A program made the position numbers and the translations under genes. DNA of 20,916 nucleotides from positions 1,141,758 to 1,162,673 of the forward strand of contig BFEA01000347.1 in NCBI GenBank assembly GCA_003427395.1. The letters are read 5' to 3'. The stretch comes from Chara braunii (lineage: Eukaryota > Streptophyta > Charophyceae > Charales > Characeae). Below are positions 1 to 9,241 of this stretch, one piece after another; positions within the stretch are counted from its first letter, which is position 1; every line of letters begins with the position of its first letter. The notes under the pieces were generated by a model, which was not told where the DNA came from, ran no database searches, and saw nothing but the letters and a program-made list of their open reading frames with translations.

Positions 1-51
1 GCCCACCACAATCCCCCAAGGGCCAGGCCGACCACAATCCCCAAGGGCCGG
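1..51. repeat. Short tandem duplication, about 26-bp unit
   Basis: Two adjacent near-identical units share the core accacaatcccc-aagggcc. The first may be cut by the window edge. No coding or structural role is visible. Confidence 0.7.
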
Positions 52-60
52 CTGCTCAAC

Positions 61-66
<6 letters not shown>

Positions 67-96
<30 letters not shown>
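67..96. repeat. (AG)15 microsatellite
   Basis: Uninterrupted AG dinucleotide run. It is followed by degenerate repeats around 100-180 (tcacgac..., caaaacagacag twice). No gene is seen in 97-290. Confidence 0.95.
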
Positions 97-98
<2 letters not shown>

Positions 99-289
99 TT
101 TCACGACAGCGGGTGTTCACGACCGAGGGGCGCTTTCACAAAACAGACAGCAATGGGCGCTTCCTCAAAACAGACAGAGATGCGCTGCGCCTGAAAAGGC
201 TGCAGGACCCAGTCACAAATCTGTGATCTCGCCCGCGGGCACTACCAGCTCAGCGGCCAGGATCGACACGGTTTTAAGATCAGAACACC

Positions 290-490
290 GCGTTGATCCA
301 GGCCATCGATCGGGTAAGTCCCAACAGCCCAGATCGCAGATTTGTTACATTCTTTCGCCAATCGCGTCTATCTGGGCTGTCGGTCCAGCAGGGCCTGACG
401 ACCCAGATCGCACATCTGTTACAATCTAGCATCAATCCAGGCCGTGCGCAGGTAGGACCAAACACAGCCCGGATCTCAGATTTCTGACGC
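290..490. repeat. Degenerate tandem repeat, three imperfect units
   Basis: The block atccaggcc ... acagcccagatc(g) ... cagatttgttac recurs three times with divergence, near 296-352, 388-425 and 431-487. The units also hold an inverted pair, cagcccagat against atctgggctg (about 329 and 369). Small open frames cross this block on both strands, but their residues only follow the repeat, so I do not call genes. 491-588 holds nothing recognisable. Confidence 0.55.
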
Positions 491-588
491 TAGCGATTTT
501 AATAGTGTAGGGAAATGCCATGGTGACACAATCTCATGCTGTGCTTTCTGACATAGGGCCTCATTCCACTGAACATCTGACACATATC

Positions 589-797
589 TGGACTGTATCG
601 TGGACCAGATGCCATCTCTCCATACATCTAGTATGTTGTGCGGTGGACTGTATCACGGACCAGCTCTCCATGCATTTAGTGTGTTGTGCAGTGGACTGTA
701 TCATGGACCAGATGTGTTTGGACTGATCGGATGTTTCGAATGTATCATAACAGCTGCCAGCTCTCCACACTTCCAGTATGTTGTGCGGTGCCCGTAG
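589..797. repeat. Tandem repeat of a 48-55-bp unit, about three copies
   Basis: Units start at about 589, 644 and 692 with tggactgtatc(g/a)(t/c)ggaccag and end in (t)gttgtgc(g/a)g. The third unit is enlarged by an unrelated insert before the final ctctccacacttccagtatg block. Short frames on both strands here are repeat shadows. 798-920 has no recognised feature. Confidence 0.75.
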
Positions 798-927
798 TCA
801 CCTAAGGGCATGGTTAGCAACTGTTGGATAGGATAATTCCAAAGTGTCACTGTCTTGCCCTGCCCAGCAAAAAGAAAGACAGAAAACGAAAGGTATCTCA
901 TTGCTGAGCACACCGAGGATTCATTAA

Positions 928-1110
928 TTCACTCGTACACAGCCCCAGCCTGGCTGAAAATTTCACACCCAGCCCCAGCCTGGCTGAAAATTTCACATCT
1001 CAGGTCTACCGGCTGGCAGTGCCAGGCAAAAAAAAAAAAAATTGCACCGGTGGTGGTTTGGTAAAGCTTTGCACCAGTGGAGCACCTCGAGGCCCAGGTA
1101 TCCTGGTGGT
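928..1110 (-). mobile_element. TTAA-flanked MITE, copy 1 (antisense)
   Basis: A 183-bp element lies between TTAA at 924-927 and TTAA at 1111-1114. Its right end, ggtatcctggtggt, is the reverse complement of the family terminus ACCACCAGTACACC. Its left end, ttcactcgtacacagcc, is a diverged copy of the other terminus. Inside, cagccccagcctggctgaaaa is tandemly duplicated (29-bp unit, about 940-997), and an A14 tract replaces the T-rich centre of the other copies. There is no coding capacity, so it is non-autonomous. A four-base TTAA duplication with short inverted ends is typical of piggyBac or Kolobok elements; the superfamily is inferred. Confidence 0.7.
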
Positions 1111-1301
1111 TTAAACAGGTGCTGGGTCTGAGTGGGACAAAGGGAGTGGGATGTGCAGCACCTCGTTGGCAGACATGGCCAAAAAGCCAGAGTGTCATCT
1201 TCACATATAACGGCCAATATTTTTGTCTTTTTTCCCTTTTTCTGTGGCCAAGATTTACTCGAATTTGGGACAACATTCAGTTGTTTCTCTTTTTTTTCTT
1301 G

Positions 1302-1389
1302 CTTTTTTTTTTTTTTTTTTTTTTTTAAAACACGTGCTTCTACACATGGCTAGTTAAAAGCCATGTTTTCAAAAAAAAAAAAAAAAAAT

Positions 1390-1421
<32 letters not shown>
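1302..1421. repeat. Poly(T)/poly(A) tracts
   Basis: Long T runs (about 1302-1326 and 1396-1421) and an A run (about 1371-1388) surround about 40 bp of unique sequence. The facing A and T runs could fold back on each other. They may be remains of retroelement tails, but no attached element is recognised. 1115-1300 has no feature. Confidence 0.85.
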
Positions 1422-1423
<2 letters not shown>

Positions 1424-1424
<1 letters not shown>

Positions 1425-1560
1425 GCTGCCTTCTCCTCATCGGGGGACAGCCATACATTTTTCTCTCACCTCACATGTATATTTATTAACTGGCGTACTG
1501 CCATGTCATGGAACATAGATTTCTTTCATTCACTACCTACCACTACTACTAGGCTAAACC
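1424..1560 (+). repeat. Dispersed repeat L, 5' part, copy 1
   Basis: Shares aagctg(c/t)cttctcctcatc..gggac, then ccatgtcatggaacata and cactacctaccactact, with 19835-19945, and the final block also with about 6055-6080. The T tract just upstream may be part of the element. This copy stops after the cactacctac block and runs into repeat R. The element class is unknown and no protein is encoded. Confidence 0.65.
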
Positions 1561-1564
1561 ACCT

Positions 1565-2175
1565 CCACTTTTGTGTTGTTGTATACAGAACTACCCAGTA
1601 AACTGTCGGCAGAGAGGAGAATATATATGTACATATATCGTCACAAACAGAACTGCCCGGTAAAACCGTAGGCAGAGAGAGAGAAGAGGACAACAAACGA
1701 GGGGCTGTGACAAACTGTTTCGTCGGAGTTTCACCGACTCATGTATATATATCGTCAATCATAGCTTCCTGGTAAACCATAGGCAGAGAGGGAGGAGGGG
1801 CTGTGACAAGCTGTTTCGTCAGAGTTGCACCAAAACATTAGGAGGCTGAACCCTCAACAGTCTGCAGAATCCCCTAACCGATTACACTGTAATCCACCCC
1901 GGCTGTGGTTGAGCATCAACGACTGCCCGACAACTGTACCCTGAGGTGGGCGTGAACCACTGCCCTCAAGGTACCTGTGACGAAAATCAAAGCAGAAAAC
2001 TCTACTGACTGTCGGTTCACACCCCATTCCAATATATTGTCACATAACTATGAACTAAAAGAGCGCACTTGCGAAGCAAACGGCAGAAACAAAAAATTAA
2101 AAAACAAGACTAACATGAGGGGCACACTGAAACCATTAATTTTTCTCATTCTTCTTTTAACTACCCCTTCACCGC

Positions 2176-2231
<56 letters not shown>

Positions 2232-2340
2232 GTCATCAAAACGGAACTGTCCTGTAAAACATAGGCAGAGAGGGAGACAAGGACAACAAACGAGGGCTCT
2301 GACAGACTGTTTCTGAGTTTCACCAATTCATCAGGCCTTC
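1565..2340. repeat. Dispersed repeat R cluster, 5' locus
   Basis: At least four partial copies of a block reading gaact(g)cc(c)ggtaaa..ataggcagagag, gaggacaacaaacgaggg and ctgtgacaaactgtttc occur near 1590, 1650, 1760 and 2237. A second block, aggaggctgaaccctc..acagtctgcag, is at 1840-1870, and a third, ccctgaggtggg..aaggtacctgtga, at 1940-1980. The same three blocks recur at 13003-14845, so this is one family. No protein signal. Confidence 0.7.
2176..2231. repeat. (GATA)n microsatellite, about 14 units
   Basis: Perfect tetranucleotide run sitting inside repeat R. The apparent antisense protein rich in Leu-Ser-Ile-Tyr is only its translation. Confidence 0.95.
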
Positions 2341-2406
2341 TTTATTCGTGAAACTAGTGCAACACACCCAGGGCAAGGTCCCACTTACATTGGTCCTTCT
2401 CTTTCC

Positions 2407-2552
2407 TTTTTTTTTTTTTTTTTTTTTTTTTTTTGGTCCAAGGCCTCTATCCCAGTGGTGGTAAGAGAACCACCGGGACTGAGGCTTTGTCAGCGGGCCG
2501 CTCCATCTATTGGTGGGGAGCGTCACCTGCCGGAAAGCGGGTCCAGCATCCC
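2407..2552 (-). mobile_element. SINE-like retroposon, copy A (antisense)
   Basis: Read on the minus strand: gggatgctggacccgc, a core of gctccccaccaatagatgg, the palindromic ggtggttctcttaccacc, then gggatagaggccttggacc and an A tail seen as T28 at 2407-2434. It aligns along its length with the copy at 4887-5062. The tail and dispersed copies indicate retroposition. I cannot find a convincing target-site duplication here. No RNA polymerase III boxes are clear, so its parent RNA is unknown. Confidence 0.65.
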
Positions 2553-3279
2553 TTGAATACATCTTGAATACACCTTGAACATATCTTTCACCGAAGTGAG
2601 CCATGAAATTGTGTATCCCTGCCAGCATTGATAACCCCGTGCTGCAGGGGATTGACTGAGCAGGGCTGGAGGTGGCCGGGAGGGGGGCCACTGCCTCGGG
2701 TCCGGGGGGCACAGGTCCTTATGGCATTGGCCACCCCACCCCACTCCCTAGTACTAGTTCCTGGTGATCCCAAAGAAGCTCGGGGGCTGCGTTGAGCTTT
2801 CGAGAGTGCTGCCCGTCTCCCCCAACTGACTCTGTCCCTTGCCTGCCGAGCCCTCCTGCCTCTGACTGCGGGTCCAGCCTTCACTGACTGTCCTTCACCT
2901 GCCGCGCCCTCCTGCCCCTTTGATCAAGCTGACGGCTGGTCCATCCCTTTCTAACAATTGATCTTCCACAATCTCAATTTAACTTTTCCTCCTATACAGG
3001 CAGCATTAGGACAATGCCTGCAGCCAGATGCTCCATGAAAGTCGACAACTGGCCAATTCTGGCCAATGAAAATGTGGCTACGCAGTTCGTGTACGGCCAC
3101 TAAGATCATGAGTCATCTATCCACAGCAACCATGCGGCTACTCAGTTCGTCCCTCCTCTGCCCACAAGGACCATGCTACCGTCTTCACCTGAATGGTACG
3201 CCTGGTCATTAGGCTGCATCTGGACTGAAAATTGCCCTACATGCATAACAGGGTGTCTACTCTACATCATTCGATTTTT
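2553..3279. other. No gene recognised
   Basis: GC-rich at 2640-2930, which keeps several frames open on both strands, but none has a recognisable domain. Minor local repeats are present, such as cttgaatacatcttgaatacacc at 2552-2576 and catgcggctactcagttcgt beside a similar block at 3070-3150. I see no RNA gene. Confidence 0.5.
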
Positions 3280-3337
3280 AGAATATGTCAACGGACCATA
3301 ATGGTTCAAGAATATGTCCACGGACCATAATGGTTCT
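3280..3337. repeat. Tandem duplication, 29-bp unit
   Basis: agaatatgtc(a/c)acggaccat and the following aatggttc(a/t) occur twice head to tail with two mismatches. It lies just upstream of the U6 relic at 3381. Confidence 0.85.
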
Positions 3338-3380
3338 CAACTCCTCAAACTTGAGCCATTGCATGTAGTCATATTATGGC

Positions 3381-3443
3381 CATCCTTCAGGTCATGGTAA
3401 AATTCTCTGTATCATTCCAATTTTAACGGATGTCCAGAAGGAC
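3381..3443 (-). pseudogene. U6 snRNA-derived pseudogene, 5' two-thirds
   Basis: The minus strand reads gtccttctggacatccgtta, then aaattggaatgatacagaga, the U6 5' stem-loop and ACAGAGA region. Diverged remains of the AGCATGGCC..AAGGATG segment follow with small deletions. ACAGAGA is kept; the AGC triad is damaged. The 3' end including the terminal GGTCC is missing. No plant upstream sequence element or TATA box is seen on the 5' side (right), so this is a dead copy. Confidence 0.75.
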
Positions 3444-4649
3444 TGGTCATACATCTTAGTGATCTGCTGGCGAAACATCTGTCGGCTGGACATCTGTGCC
3501 GGAGCGCCATGCTCGACGGGCCATACATGTTAGTGATCTGCCGGCAGGCCATGCTCAGCACGAAGTGCTGGCCAGAAAAACCCATGGTAGTGACCAAAAC
3601 TGCTTCAAAATCTATCCTATCTACCACCCCAGTAGTTAGCCATCGTATAATGTTCGAAGAAAACAACAAAAACAAAAAAGTATATCCTACCTAGAATCTC
3701 AAGAAAAAGGATCTACTACTGGAGAACCACAGTTTCTCGTAGATGCGTTCTTACGCCTCTTGCCAGAGAATACCCACCAGTGGCAATCTTGCCCCTGGGA
3801 CTAGGTCCCGTTAACAAAAAGGATTGAACAAAGCAGTTGAACCTGGACGGGAGATACAGAGAAGCCAACCACTCACGATTATCTGCACCAGACCATAACC
3901 ACATCCAGATTCAGTCGTTGTATTATATCCTCCTTGTTAGCAGATCCTTGCACCTTCAAAACCTTGCCCCTGAAGGTGCGGCCTAGTTGCATGCTAGCAG
4001 AACCTTACCCCTGGAGACGAGAAATCCAACAAAGGGCCTACTTGCACTGCTCGTCCTCATCCCCTGCAATATCCATGGCTGAGGCATGGCGACTGAAAAT
4101 TGACAAATCCTGACGAGCTGCAGGCGCGGTTCCAATTACCACCGCCACCATTCTACTTCCAAATGAAAGTTACAAAGTTTGCGCTCCCCACACCACTCCC
4201 CTCCCAAAGTGTGCAAAATGGAGCATGTATCCTCTACAAAAGCATACAAAGATACACCCGGCATAGGTTTCATCTTTTCCACATTCCGTGAGTGGTGTGG
4301 CAATGCTCTTTGTTGGCGGAGATCTCTAGGTGGAAAGCTGAGAAATCACCAAGAGAAATTTGTGAAGGGGCAACGAGGACAACCCTCCACAAAACAGGAA
4401 GTAGGTGGGGAACTCTCCACACTCTGTGGCGGATAACGAAAAAACACTTTTAAAAAGATCTGACAGGATATCATCCTGCCAAGTGCAACCGTGCGCCCAA
4501 GTTGTGCATTAGGCCCTAACTGTGGCATGCCAGTGGAGGTGAAAAAAAGTCTTCTTCATAGAACAAAACAGACAAACCACTGAGAATATGGGGGAATCGT
4601 AAAGGATTTTTTTTCAGAGAACGAGGGGGAATCATTACGGTCTTTCGTG
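3444..4649. other. No gene recognised; local duplications
   Basis: catacatcttagtgatctgc at about 3448 recurs as catacatgttagtgatctgc at 3522, with accatgctc-like blocks alternating (gccatgctcgacggg, gccatgctcagc), giving a degenerate duplication of about 75 bp. Around 3940-4010, gatccttgcaccttc / ccttgcccctgaaggtg forms an inverted repeat and partly repeats as gcagaaccttacccctgg. Frames of 60-87 residues exist on both strands, but none resembles a known protein. Confidence 0.5.
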
Positions 4650-4703
4650 TTCTTCTTCTTCTTTTCAAAAAGTTTGTTCCTTCTTCTTCTTCTTCTTCTT
4701 CTT
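4650..4703. repeat. (TTC)n microsatellite, two tracts
   Basis: Two TTC runs (4650-4664 and 4680-4703), each followed by ttttcaaaa, suggesting duplication of a TTC-plus-ttttcaaaa unit. They abut the 3' end of the antisense U6 relic, where a retroposed copy would carry its tail; on the minus strand this reads as GAA-rich. Confidence 0.8.
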
Positions 4704-4706
4704 TTC

Positions 4707-4795
4707 AAAAAAATTGGACCATCTCTCAATTTTCGTGTGTCATCCTTATGCAGGGGGCCATGCTAATCTTCTTGGTATCGTTCCAATTTTTAACG
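4707..4795 (-). pseudogene. U6 snRNA pseudogene, nearly full length
   Basis: The minus strand reads cgttaaaaattggaacgata, a damaged ACAGAGA box (accaaga), an intact gattagcatggccccctgc, aaggatgacacacg, and the 3' end gagagatggtccaattttttt. Only the 5' stem-loop (about 17 nt) is lacking. The changed ACAGAGA box, missing 5' end and absent promoter argue against function. The GAA-rich sequence straight after the U6 3' end suggests arrival as a tailed RNA copy, but no target duplication is clear. Confidence 0.88.
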
Positions 4796-4886
4796 CAACA
4801 GACGAATCATGAAGTACACTGGTCGAACACTACACTATTTCAATCAATACATTTTCCATTTCCGTCCATTGATCTTGGTGATTTAC

Positions 4887-5062
4887 TGATGTACTGTGTG
4901 GCAAAGATTATCTATGGGACGCAGGACCCGGTTTCCAGCAGGTGTTGCTCCCCACCAATAGATGGAGCGGTCCGCCAGGCAAAGCCTCAATCCCGGTGGT
5001 TCTCTTACCACCACCAGGATAAGAGGTCTTGCACAAGGGCCTTTCCAAAAAAAAAAAAAAAA
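4887..5062 (+). mobile_element. SINE-like retroposon, copy B, with target duplication
   Basis: A 16-bp direct repeat, gatct(t/c)ggtgatttac, flanks the element at 4871-4886 and 5063-5078 with one mismatch, and an A16 tail ends directly at the right copy. This is the signature of LINE-mediated retroposition. The body holds gggacgcaggacccgg, gctccccaccaatagatgg (a gctcc/ggagc hairpin) and the palindrome ggtggttctcttaccacc. The first about 28 bp are not shared with the antisense copy at 2407-2552, so the true 5' end is uncertain. A continuous reading frame crosses the element and the nearby U6 relic by chance. Confidence 0.85.
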
Positions 5063-5078
5063 GATCTCGGTGATTTAC

Positions 5079-5984
5079 GAGCACAAACAAGGTATCACTA
5101 TATTCTTCATTTTGACCCATTGATCTCACAACTTATACAGGCGAAAGGAATCCCGTACGTCTGCTTTGCCTGCCCCTGCAGGTAGTAGAAGTCAAACAAC
5201 CGCTCACCATATGCAAGAACCACCAAGTCCAACCACTGGCCCTTTTAGTAGGTTCTCCCAACTGCCAAGTGCATGATTTTTTTTATTTTATTTTTTTATT
5301 CTACCATGCTTGAAATACAAAGTTATTTCTGGTTTGTGTGGCTTTATTGGCCGGGGCAGTTTTTGTTGGTTTAGAGGAAGGAATTTCAGGACAGCGGTCT
5401 AGATTTGGCCATTCTGTTCCTAGATCTTTTCCGTCCTCTTGGGTTTTCAGCGAAGAATCATCAACTCTGCTTGGAGTCCACAGCCAAACGGCTGTAAAGG
5501 AAACCGGCTGATGCTGCCGGGATAACTGTTGAATTGTGAGGTCCCCGGCCTCTGTTTCATTGGATTTAAGAAAGGATATCCCTTTGTAAAAAAAAATAAT
5601 AATAATAAAAAATACAAACTTTACAAAGTTATAACTCCTTTTTTTTTCTTTTTCTTTTTTTGGAAGTTACAACTAACAAACGACGATTCCACTGCCATGA
5701 GCCCCTTCACTACATTCTCCTAGCTGCCAATTGCATGATGCTAAGAAGACTTTCCAGCCAAGTCTCATTAATTGATCATAACGATATCGTGGAAATGCTG
5801 CACGAACCCAAATATATAAAAACAGAAAGCCTTCGGCCTTACATTCTCCTAGCTGCCAATTGCATGATGCTTTTTTTTTTTTTTTGAAGGGATGCTATAT
5901 TCTACCATGCTTCACTAGCTCCCTTCTTGTTTTGTCTTTTTTTGAAGTTACAACTAACAAACAGTCCTGTCTGTTTACTATTTA
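5079..5984. other. No gene; duplicated blocks
   Basis: acattctcctagctgccaat and the following tgcatgatgct occur at 5711-5742 and 5841-5872, with a weaker version at 5256-5277. gaagttacaactaacaaac occurs at 5663 and 5944, and attctaccatgctt at 5300 and 5900. Together they outline a segmental duplication broken by T runs. Short frames here contain poly-Phe or poly-Lys from these runs and are not genes. Confidence 0.6.
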
Positions 5985-6540
5985 GTACCATGTCTATATA
6001 TTTATTTATTTTTCCCTTCTTTTATAACCAGGCTGTATTCTCAATTTCACCTTTCACCATCTACCTACCACTACTCCTAAGCCTATACAGGGGATTCCTG
6101 CAAGCATAGCTACCTCTCACAATTGAAGGGATGCATGTTGCCCCCCGCCCTAATCGACGGTGGTCAGGGAGTAGGCTGGGGCCGTCGTTTGGGGGGGCCT
6201 GCTAACGCAAAGACCGGGCATTTTGCCAGTAGCTGCGCCTCCCATCTACTTCCCCCACCCCCGAATGAGTGGCAGCAGTGGCTTCGGCCAACACTGCCCC
6301 CCCCCCCTAAGACGGTGGTCAGGGAGTAGGCTGGGGCCGTCGGTTGGGAGGGCCTGCTAACGCAAAGACCGGGCATTTTGCCAGTAGCTGCGCCTCCCAT
6401 CTACTTCCCCCACCCCCCATCGAGTAGCAGCAGTGGCTTCGGCCAACACTCTCACACACACCACACACAACCCACTCACGCTCACACTCACACCCGTGTT
6501 GGTCATATTAGACCCTACTAATTCTGATCAGGGGTATCAA
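5985..6540 (+). repeat. Dispersed repeat L, copy 2, with internal tandem repeat
   Basis: cctaccactactcctaag.ctatacagggga at about 6063-6094 matches 19928-19960. A 155-bp tandem pair follows (units from 6156 and 6311): gacggtggtcagggagtagg, ggcctgctaacgcaaagacc, catctacttcccccaccccc. Then comes a CA-rich stretch, cacaccacacacaacccact (6454-6496), also found at 20363-20400. The element continues into the tRNA-like repeat, as at the 20-kb locus. No coding sequence. Confidence 0.75.
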
Positions 6541-7170
6541 GCGGACTATCACAGTTGGTTGACACTAAGGGTCTGATCCCACCACTACACTACGACTGTA
6601 GTCGTGAAAAAGCACTACAAAGATGTCAGCGGCCGTGGCGGAACGAAAAAGAGAAACTGGATCCCACGAGGGCGACTTCTTCGGTGGTTGTCCTGGACCC
6701 GCAGCGGTTATTTGTGGGCTGTTGCAGAGGGCGGACGTTTTCGCCAACCGAAATGCCACACAACAGTGTGGTCCACAGACATTCCTGATGCTGCAAACGG
6801 ACGAAAGAGGGGGGGGGGGAAAAAAAAAAAAAAAACTGCTCCCTCTTTTTTGCTGCAGAGATGCCATCACGGTCTACAGAAAAATTGTAGTTACTCTTGC
6901 ACCCTTCGCGGACGTGCTGCCATGACACACCCAAACGAAAGTATGGCAAAATATTTCGGCGGCCGCAACGACGTCGGAAAGTGGTGGGATCCGAAAACTA
7001 CAGTGTAACTGGGCTGTAGTGTAGTGGTGGGATCCCAAAACTACACTGTAACTGGGCTGTAGTGTAGTGGTGGGATCAGACCCTAAGTGCGCCGCAGGCG
7101 GTCATGGGGATCCACCCCCAACCTCCTTGAATGGCACTTGCATGCCAAACCAACTGAAATAGGCCGATGG
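6541..7170. repeat. tRNA-like repeat, copy 1, interrupted by a MITE
   Basis: The left part (6543-6568) reads gactatcacagttggttgac, a D-arm/A-box-like sequence. The right part (7084-7170) holds taagtgcgcc, gtcatggggatcc and gaatggcacttgcatgcc, aligning in order with the unbroken copy at 20541-20640. The right edge, ccaaaccaactgaaataggc, is an inverted D-arm-like sequence facing the left edge, so the repeat may have inverted ends. The interrupting element is annotated separately. Confidence 0.7.
6569..7083. mobile_element. PIF/Harbinger-type (Tourist-like) MITE, 515 bp
   Basis: The ends are perfect 25-bp inverted repeats beginning GGGTCTGATCCCACC (6569-6593 and 7059-7083). TAA directly flanks both sides (6566-6568, 7084-7086), the three-base TWA duplication expected of PIF/Harbinger; ends starting with GGG also fit. 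A 5-bp reading (CTAAG) is possible if the ends are set two bases inward. The right terminus is amplified: gtggtgggatc starts at 6981, 7024 and 7067, giving 43-bp units. The interior has G9A14 at about 6811-6834 and open frames up to 134 codons in several phases with no transposase motifs, so it is non-autonomous. Removing it restores the tRNA-like repeat. Confidence 0.85.
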
Positions 7171-8425
7171 TACTAAATAAGTTGAAAATAACGGTATTAG
7201 TGCCCCGTCTATTTATAGCAACTACAGGATAGGATTCTTGGCACTATATTTATTCCATATGCATCCTTATTTGCTGGCAATCCCAATTGGATAAGTTACG
7301 AAATCTGGCCAAATGGAAAAAGAAGGGCCAATCCAGTGATTCCAGCCGTATGCCAGTCTACATGCAACTGCTAGCGGTGTATGCTCTTACAAGCACCACT
7401 AGCACTGGAGGAAGTTTTGTCCAAAAAACAAATTAAAAAAAAACAAAACTAGGGAAAAAAAAGGAGCATCTGTATGACATTCTTTGAAGCTTCTAAACAA
7501 AAGAAAAACTTCATTTCCAATACACACGCGAGAGGCCCAAAAAAAAAAAACAAAAAAAAACAGGCCACACGCAATAGGCCGGACACCTCACAAGCAACAA
7601 CAGTAGTGAACCGTGCCGAGATCCAAAAAATTAATAACAAAATCTCTTGGGGTAAAAAACAAAACGCCCCCTCAGGCTTGGCCCCATGGTCTTTCCGCTA
7701 CTTGACATTGGTACGCATCTGGACAGTTCTATGCACCATGTGCATCCGCGCCAGACGCATTTAGAATGTTTGGCAGTGGAGCAAGGCCCTTACACTGCAG
7801 GCACAGGATAGGCATGGGATGAAAAATGCAGAGAAATCACATGAGGACAGAAGATCAACTGGGATGAAAAATGCAGAGAAATCACATGAGGACAGAGGAT
7901 CAACTACAGTTGTAAGGCCCCATACGTCCAGCCCCATCCCCGAAGAAGACCACCTGTCAGTCTCTCTTCCAGACAGGAAGATCCTTTATACCATATCCTA
8001 GAGAGGGCGTTCCGCGCTACAAGTCTAAAAGTATTTTTTTTTTAGTTCATTTCACTCAGAAAGGAAACTTCAGAACCACCCAACGATAACAATTTTGAAT
8101 TTTTCCATGAGTGGCTGCGCCGCAACATCCAGTTTTGGAAAAACTCCAAAGAATGGCCACTACTTCCTGCATGGTGGCAAAACTTACCCTGCACACCACC
8201 TTTTGGTCCTGATCAGACATTACCTGTCATGCTAACCTATCATATACGAAGCGCATCGGAAAAGTGCTATGGTCATAATAGCTCAGGGAAACAAAAGGTA
8301 AAAAGAAGGGATAGGACGAAAACATGATAAACAACAAGCAAAGACGTACGCCAAATGATGTGGCAGAGAGGAAGCCCTCACACATGGCATATCGAGGCAC
8401 GCACACACCTCTGTGTGCTCACCGT
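7171..8425. other. No gene recognised; one 45-bp tandem duplication
   Basis: A-rich tracts at 7420-7560 create Lys-rich frames. At 7816-7860 and 7861-7905, gggatgaaaaatgcagagaa and the following 25 bp are duplicated head to tail with one mismatch, so the frame there repeats itself. Nothing else is recognisable in 7906-8425. Confidence 0.55.
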
Positions 8426-8445
8426 GCACACACACACGCACACAC

Positions 8446-8488
<43 letters not shown>
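8426..8488. repeat. (CA)n microsatellite with CG interruptions
   Basis: CA run with three cacg interruptions early, then pure CA. The His-Thr frame on the plus strand is its translation. Downstream, ctcctcatcctcatggtcct-type blocks (about 8499-8615) form a small pyrimidine-rich repeat. Confidence 0.95.
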
Positions 8489-8492
<4 letters not shown>

Positions 8493-8659
8493 GGTGTCTC
8501 CTGATCCTCATGGTCCTAGTTCCCCACTGCCTACGTCCCCCCTCTCCTCGTCCACCTTGTCTCTCTCCTCATCCTCATGGTCCTACCTTCCCCATCTCCT
8601 CATCCAGCTCTTCCTCCCCATAAGGGATAACTTAGCTCTTTGGCTTCCAACTCTGTATT

Positions 8660-8825
8660 TTTGACTAATTTATTATTCATTCCATTTACTTTTCCACATT
8701 TCCCTCACACCAACCAATGAGAGCGTCGAAAGATGCCACGGTTCTCCTACTTTCCTTTTCTTTCCTTTTCTTCTTCTTTTTCTTTTTCTTCTTTTTTGGG
8801 AAACACAGCTCTCACGCATGTGTGT

Positions 8826-8898
<73 letters not shown>

Positions 8899-9117
8899 AC
8901 TAATTAATAGTTACTAATTAATAATTATTCATTCCATTTACTTTTTCACATTTCCCTTGCTCCAACCAATGAGAACGTCGAAAGATGCCATGGTTCTCGT
9001 ACTCCTTTCTTTTTTCTTTTTTTCCTTTCTTTTTTCTTTTTTTCCCCCAAAAACACAGCTCGTGCATGTGCGTATGTGTCTGTGTGTGTGTGTGTGTATG
9101 TGTGTGTGTGTGTGTGT

Positions 9118-9164
<47 letters not shown>

Positions 9165-9165
9165 N

Positions 9166-9241
<76 letters not shown>
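8660..9241. repeat. Segmental duplication, each copy ending in a GA microsatellite
   Basis: Copy 1 (about 8660-8894) and copy 2 (about 8897-9241) share ttattcattccatttac, cacatttccct, ccaaccaatgag and cgtcgaaagatgcca. Each then has a pyrimidine tract, aaacacagct and a long GA run (8828-8894 and 9166-9241). Copy 2 also has a GT run (about 9078-9164) before the GA run. The duplication seems older than the microsatellite growth, as tract lengths differ. Confidence 0.85.
9165..9165. other. Ambiguous base (N) between GT and GA microsatellites
   Basis: A single N sits exactly at the switch from (GT)n to (GA)n. It probably marks an unresolved join or collapsed repeat, so tract lengths and continuity here are unreliable. 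Confidence 0.9.

Noticed and set aside
929-1276. 115-codon antisense frame
   Set aside because: It lies over the TTAA MITE with its 29-bp duplication and A14 tract.
2320-2884. Antisense frames up to 130 codons
   Set aside because: They run through the SINE-like element, its T28 tail and GC-rich sequence without a recognisable protein.
4748-5185. 145-codon plus-strand frame
   Set aside because: It starts inside the antisense U6 relic and runs through the SINE-like element and its A tail as KKKKK.
6604-7008. 134-codon frame inside the Harbinger-type MITE
   Set aside because: Several overlapping frames are equally open, it contains a poly-Lys run from A14, and no transposase motif is present.
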